Of a stretch of DNA of 64,000 bases, positions 59,916 through 64,000 are shown in pieces. The position numbers were made by a program, and so were the translations under genes. Numbering within the stretch: the stretch's first letter is position 1; each line of letters begins with the position of its first letter. The DNA is taken from contig NZ_PSSW01000014.1 of NCBI RefSeq assembly GCF_002933295.1, positions 1-64,000 on the forward strand, in the 5' to 3' direction. Source of the DNA: Marinobacter flavimaris. GTDB taxonomy: Bacteria; Pseudomonadota; Gammaproteobacteria; Pseudomonadales; Oleiphilaceae. The notes under the pieces were generated by a model. That model had not been told where the DNA came from. It saw only the letters and a list, made by a program, of their open reading frames with translations, and did not search any database.

Positions 59916-62900
59916 CTAGCCGGGCCACCCCTCGTTAGAAATAATCCTCGCGGCATCTTGATCATAACTAGCTGCCACTTCTCGTAAAGTAGTGGCCAAT
60001 CGATGAAAACCTGCATTTTCAACCATGTCTGCTCTTTCACGGTACGTTTTTGCTAAAGCTTTCTCCGGCTTGCCCTCTGGATCAATTGCATGAACACCGC
60101 GGGAATTTCTAATGCCCGTTCTATAACCATCTCGTAAACTTGATCGATCTCTATGATTCATTTCAGCAGCGATAACTGCGTGTATCCACAAACCATCTGG
60201 GTCATTCGGGGAGTTGACTAACACATTTCCAAGCTGAATCGAGGCAACATCATAATGTCCTGATGCTTTCACTATTTCTTCCATCGTGGTTAACCATTCA
60301 ACAAACGTTTCAGGATCAAATTCACCGTTGACTTGTGTGCCCGGAACCACGCTCCATGATGAGAGCAAGCGATACGCGTTAGTGGCCATTTTGCGGTGCT
60401 GTTCGGATGGCTCACCTTCGTTTTCGGCTCCCTTTGCACGATAGATGAGCTGTATCAGCTCACAAAAAAAACCAGGCTCGGACGCCAACTTCTTTTCGAG
60501 TGTTACGGGTGCGCATTCTTCTTGCTGGGCCAATAAAGGAACGTAGGCCCATTCAACATGAAAAAGCTTTTCAGGATCTGTGGTACCACTTTTCTGAAGA
60601 GCCCTGATGATTTTCAGAATATGGTAACTATCAGTCCTCCTCGACTGCTCTTCTGTCTTCACGAGAGCTAATAGTGCATCACAGGCAAGTTCAGGATTTA
60701 TCTTTCGCTTACGAAAGATATCCCGCGACAACCCATTAATAACTGCACTAGGCCGCTCGTGTTCCAGCAACTTAGCCAGGGCGTACTCCGTATCATCATC
60801 AGTTTGATAAGTGTTGGCGCTAGTATTTTTCCAGTACTCCCACTCATATTGACCAAGAAGTTTAGCAGCCCTATCCCATGCACTTTTTTCAAATGGCAGT
60901 GCACAGAGAAGATTGGCAATCTCCTTCGATTGCCATCCTGACTTGTCGAGATCATCGAACCATTGCCAGCCTCCTGTATGTCTTCTGCGCCAAGCGTATG
61001 CGGCTACAAAAGACCAGGTTTTTTGGTCCGCTTGGTTGAGCAAACCTGGCAGCAAATTGCTATCAAATTCCTGTCTTTCAAAATCTGCAAGCACTTCCCC
61101 AACCCGGTGGGGGCTCTTCACTTGCCCTGCGAAAAACAGTGCTTGCTCGAAACCCTCTTTTTCCAAAATCTCCTCTACCGCAGTCTTTCGGACTTGAAAC
61201 AGCCTCTCCTGTTCTTCCTCCCAGTCTCCCTCTCCTTCATACAAATAGGCGTCTGGATCAGAAAATAATCGTCTATGCAAAAGACTGGGAGTGCCTGGAG
61301 ACAGCTTATCCGCAATCGCCTCTAAAAGTGACAGTGACTCGTTCCCGAGTGACCAGGGTGCATCGGGAAAACGGCGATGGTGTGCAACTAGCTTGCGTAA
61401 TTTGCCCCAAATGGGTAACCGATCCTGCTCTGGTAAACTCAAGCAACGCGCTGACATCAGCTTGTCTGTGAACTGTTGGGAAGCTGGCGCAGGTAGGTGG
61501 TCGTAATTTTCGGCTAGCGCTGCAAGCTTTGTCACATCGAAATCCGCTTGCTCTACGAGCAGCTCAGCACAGAATCGAGACTGCACCCAATACTCTTCAC
61601 GAGTAACACCTTCTTTCCAGCCCTCTGGAACTGTTTTCCTCCATACTGGCCTATATGTTCCCGAAGTTGAGGTGTGCTGTCCGGGCAACAGACTCTGGAG
61701 TACTTTCCAGGCGACGGCCGGCTGCTCAGCAGATATGGTTCTCAATGCTGCCTGACGTTTTTCCAAGGAGGCCAGTGTATGCGGCATCCATGGTAAAAAA
61801 ATGTCGGATAATGAATTCTCAGGCCTGTTTGCCCAATTGCCCCCAGGATCATGGGAGGCAAGATCTGCTAGAACAACCGAGGCTCGACTCAGGTACCCTT
61901 CATCCCAAGCGATGCCCTCAAGTGCCCAGAGCAGGCCAGAAATATAGTTTCGACCGAAAATTCCGGTGTCTTCTTGCTCAAAAAGCTTTTCAAACGGAGA
62001 GGGACTGGCGGATATGGCCTCCTCTACAGCTGACAAAAATTCATCTGGGTGGGCTTCAGAAAGGGTAGGAAGCAAGCTATTAAGACTTCCCCATCGCACC
62101 CAATCGCTATTTTCAAAGAGCTTACGAATTGAAATAGCAGCAATACTATCGGGCTTACCAGCGCTACAATTGGTTAAAGATTGCTGCCTACTACCAATGA
62201 GTGCGAGCCCATCTGCCAACCCCTGACGCAGATTGTTAGAGTGTGGTATTAGCTTTTCATAAATCGCTGCTGCATACCTTTGCTCGCCGGGTAACTCAAA
62301 CGCTGGGTCGTCCATACCAAGGACACGCAATGCTATAGATTGGAATCCATCTAAGTGGTCATCGAAAAGCCTTCCGCCCAAGTCCTCCCAGGATTTCACT
62401 CGGTCTTTGAAACCCCAAATACCATTTTTGTAGCCTATTGGAGAATCGTGAATTTGTAGTGTTTCCCTAAGATCAGGGACCCAATCGCCATACTCCTCAC
62501 CCACTATCTGACTAATAACTTCAAGATCCGCTTGATTGGACTCAGACCAACTGCCAATGAGCATGGCAAGAGCAAGTTTCGAGGCCGCAGCATGATGATT
62601 CCAGTTTGTGGCAGCAGGCGAGGCAGCTACGCCGGTATCGACGTTTGCCTGCTCTTCTGTAAAGCTTATTGGGATATACGTGACGTCGGGTTCCTTGAAA
62701 TGCGCAACCAGATCTTCAGAAAGCGTTTCAACAGTGATGGTTCCGGCATATTGATTGAAGTCCTGTACTTCATTAAGAATTTGATACCAAATTTTATCTG
62801 CAATATTCCTGTTGAACTGTGAGATGTGCGACTGCAACAGCGATGATACAACTCCTGCTTTCCTAGCTAGATCGTAACCGAGCAGATGGAAATTCCTTAG

Positions 62901-63620
62901 GAATTCGTAAAGGTCGTTATCATCGACGTCATTACCACCATTTGCAGCTGTGAGCTGTTCTTTGAAGGCATCAAGCTTGCTTCTAACTACATCTGAACAG
63001 AATTTTGCTCTGCTAAGCTGTGTGAAGAATTCGTCTGCGTCACGAGTATGGCGAGCCTGCTCCAATAGTTGAGTAACACCGTCGCTATCGGTCGCACTCA
63101 ATGGCCCTGTAATCAATGCGATGACATCTTTTCCTTTGGTAAAGACATCCTCGTTATTGAAGTCATCCCAAGCGGCTTGAATTACTTCAGCAAAAATCTT
63201 GTTCTTCCGAGTGATTTGGATAGAATTTTTAACTTGTCCGAGTAGTCGGCGGCGCTCGTTGGTGGCTGGATTCTTTACGAACACTATCAAATCATCGGTG
63301 GCGTATCCTGCGACTGCTCCTTGGAGCTTAATTTCTACGATTGGCCAAGATGGCAGGCAAGGGGCATAACCACGGCTTAGCATAAGAGTGACGAAAGTGG
63401 CCTGAATATTGGCCTCAAATCGAGCTCCTCCACTTCCCGTGGAAAACGGATTGCTTAATTCTTTACCCACGTTAGGTTTTACCACCGGGCTCGATAAGCC
63501 CTTTACTTGACGACAGTGAGAACAGGTCACATTTTCATCAAACATGCTTATCCGGTACGGGTGTTCAACGTGTCCGTCGTGGACTTTAAATGCATGGATA
63601 AGTTCTGCCGCGTCTTTCAT
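59916..63620 (-). CDS. 1234-residue putative defence protein with DUF4297-like nuclease N-terminus
   Basis: The protein starts with a short Cys pair (CSHCRQVKG, 33-36). A PD-(D/E)xK-like nuclease domain (about 65-200) follows, with E69 in GGARFEANIQ, the Asp pair 109-110 in ATDDLIVF and Q129-x-K131 in LLGQVKNS. This D ... QxK layout is typical of the DUF4297/Cap4 type. The remaining 1000 residues look like helical repeats with many Trp and Leu, without a P-loop ATPase motif I can find. Such a layout suggests a stand-alone anti-phage sensor-nuclease. Low G+C and its place between two recombinase copies indicate recent arrival. Function is inference. Confidence 0.7.
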   Translation of the reverse strand: MKDAAELIHAFKVHDGHVEHPYRISMFDENVTCSHCRQVKGLSSPVVKPNVGKELSNPFSTGSGGARFEANIQATFVTLMLSRGYAPCLPSWPIVEIKLQGAVAGYATDDLIVFVKNPATNERRRLLGQVKNSIQITRKNKIFAEVIQAAWDDFNNEDVFTKGKDVIALITGPLSATDSDGVTQLLEQARHTRDADEFFTQLSRAKFCSDVVRSKLDAFKEQLTAANGGNDVDDNDLYEFLRNFHLLGYDLARKAGVVSSLLQSHISQFNRNIADKIWYQILNEVQDFNQYAGTITVETLSEDLVAHFKEPDVTYIPISFTEEQANVDTGVAASPAATNWNHHAAASKLALAMLIGSWSESNQADLEVISQIVGEEYGDWVPDLRETLQIHDSPIGYKNGIWGFKDRVKSWEDLGGRLFDDHLDGFQSIALRVLGMDDPAFELPGEQRYAAAIYEKLIPHSNNLRQGLADGLALIGSRQQSLTNCSAGKPDSIAAISIRKLFENSDWVRWGSLNSLLPTLSEAHPDEFLSAVEEAISASPSPFEKLFEQEDTGIFGRNYISGLLWALEGIAWDEGYLSRASVVLADLASHDPGGNWANRPENSLSDIFLPWMPHTLASLEKRQAALRTISAEQPAVAWKVLQSLLPGQHTSTSGTYRPVWRKTVPEGWKEGVTREEYWVQSRFCAELLVEQADFDVTKLAALAENYDHLPAPASQQFTDKLMSARCLSLPEQDRLPIWGKLRKLVAHHRRFPDAPWSLGNESLSLLEAIADKLSPGTPSLLHRRLFSDPDAYLYEGEGDWEEEQERLFQVRKTAVEEILEKEGFEQALFFAGQVKSPHRVGEVLADFERQEFDSNLLPGLLNQADQKTWSFVAAYAWRRRHTGGWQWFDDLDKSGWQSKEIANLLCALPFEKSAWDRAAKLLGQYEWEYWKNTSANTYQTDDDTEYALAKLLEHERPSAVINGLSRDIFRKRKINPELACDALLALVKTEEQSRRTDSYHILKIIRALQKSGTTDPEKLFHVEWAYVPLLAQQEECAPVTLEKKLASEPGFFCELIQLIYRAKGAENEGEPSEQHRKMATNAYRLLSSWSVVPGTQVNGEFDPETFVEWLTTMEEIVKASGHYDVASIQLGNVLVNSPNDPDGLWIHAVIAAEMNHRDRSSLRDGYRTGIRNSRGVHAIDPEGKPEKALAKTYRERADMVENAGFHRLATTLREVAASYDQDAARIISNEGWPG

Positions 63621-63820
63621 GTTTTGGCTATACCTGACTGTGCCTCTAAATCAATCATAACACCTCAATTTCTATGGAAAATCAAAGAACTCTATGTCGT
63701 TTCCGCTGTCATTGCAGTCGCGACCACCGCCCAACACTCGTGATCGTTAGCAATTTCCAACCAAATTTTGCGATGTACCCACCGACGGCAGCAATCAACG
63801 TTCCCAGCAACATAACCGAG

Positions 63821-64000
63821 TCAATGGAAGTCCACTCCTTCCAGAAAATGCGCTCCGTCGAACGTTAGCACATTCGTGTACACCTCCGTCGACTCCACAC
63901 TTCGGTGACCGAGGAGCTGGCTCACAAACTTAAGCGGCCGACCGTGCAGCAGCAAATGCACCGCGAAACTGTGCCGAAAAGTGTGGCACCCAATCTTGAA
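63821..64000 (-). CDS. Tyrosine recombinase C-terminus (copy 2, runs off window)
   Basis: Reading in from the window edge gives 59 residues: CHTFRHSFAVHLLLHGRPLKF, then LLGHRSVESTEVYTNVLTFD and GAHFLEGVDFH before TGA at 63821-63823. His-x-x-Arg, Gly-His and the nucleophile Tyr are all intact. The gene continues beyond 64000. It is a direct repeat of the piece at 59351-59476, about 4.47 kb away. It is not clearly an integron integrase; the tail differs from IntI proteins I know. Confidence 0.88.
   Translation of the reverse strand, partial: FKIGCHTFRHSFAVHLLLHGRPLKFVSQLLGHRSVESTEVYTNVLTFDGAHFLEGVDFH

Overview
The window looks like chromosomal accessory DNA from a marine hydrocarbon-degrading gammaproteobacterium, most like Marinobacter. 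I infer this from protein style and gene content (styrene and cyclohexanecarboxylate catabolism, an RND pump under SoxR, a mer operon). No rRNA or intact tRNA is present to confirm it.

1-3170 is mobile or plasmid-like. It has the cut-off start of an IS3-type transposase, a gene that seems to have lost its 5' end to that IS, three iteron-like repeats, a DUF2384 antitoxin-like gene with an unknown small partner, and a short tyrosine recombinase. 3173-9468 is soxR divergent from a three-gene RND efflux operon, with a near-perfect SoxR box in a 19-bp-spacer promoter. 9470-10220 holds a decayed solute-binding protein gene. 10532-22705 is a redox/aromatic-type cluster: two paralogous cupins, an exported CMD-family protein, a Tat-exported molybdenum hydroxylase with its 2Fe-2S subunit, AraC and LysR regulators, a metallo-hydrolase, an aldo/keto reductase, a LigB-type dioxygenase, an SDR and a cytochrome b561. 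A PAS-GGDEF-EAL protein and a LysR/formaldehyde-detoxification unit follow (22794-28915).

28953-38236 is a styrene operon on the minus strand in the order styA-styB-styC-styE-EthD-styD-styS-styR, with a STY-box-like palindrome upstream of styA. Styrene would be epoxidised (StyAB), isomerised to phenylacetaldehyde (StyC) and oxidised to phenylacetate (StyD). Divergent from it, 38822-45257 encodes cyclohexanecarboxylate degradation (aliA-badH-badI-aliB), a solute-binding protein and a BadR-like MarR regulator. Many leaders in both modules carry CAACAACAA tracts like the Hfq/Crc catabolite-repression motif of pseudomonads.

45326-47660 is a diguanylate cyclase gene cleanly split by a 1319-bp IS2-group element with a 5-bp target duplication. 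A tRNA-Arg(CCG) 3' fragment at 48017-48061 marks an integration site. Beyond it lie two minus-strand genes with integron-cassette architecture, a mer operon (merR / merTPFA), and a probable defence island. The island contains a membrane protein, a ComEC-like metallo-beta-lactamase-fold protein and an E2-E1-JAB triple fusion (a ubiquitin-like conjugation/deconjugation system). It also contains a zinc-phospholipase-like gene with a lipoprotein, a DUF2188 gene, and a 1234-residue protein with a DUF4297-like nuclease end. That last gene sits between two direct copies of the 3' end of a tyrosine recombinase gene, the second cut by the window edge.
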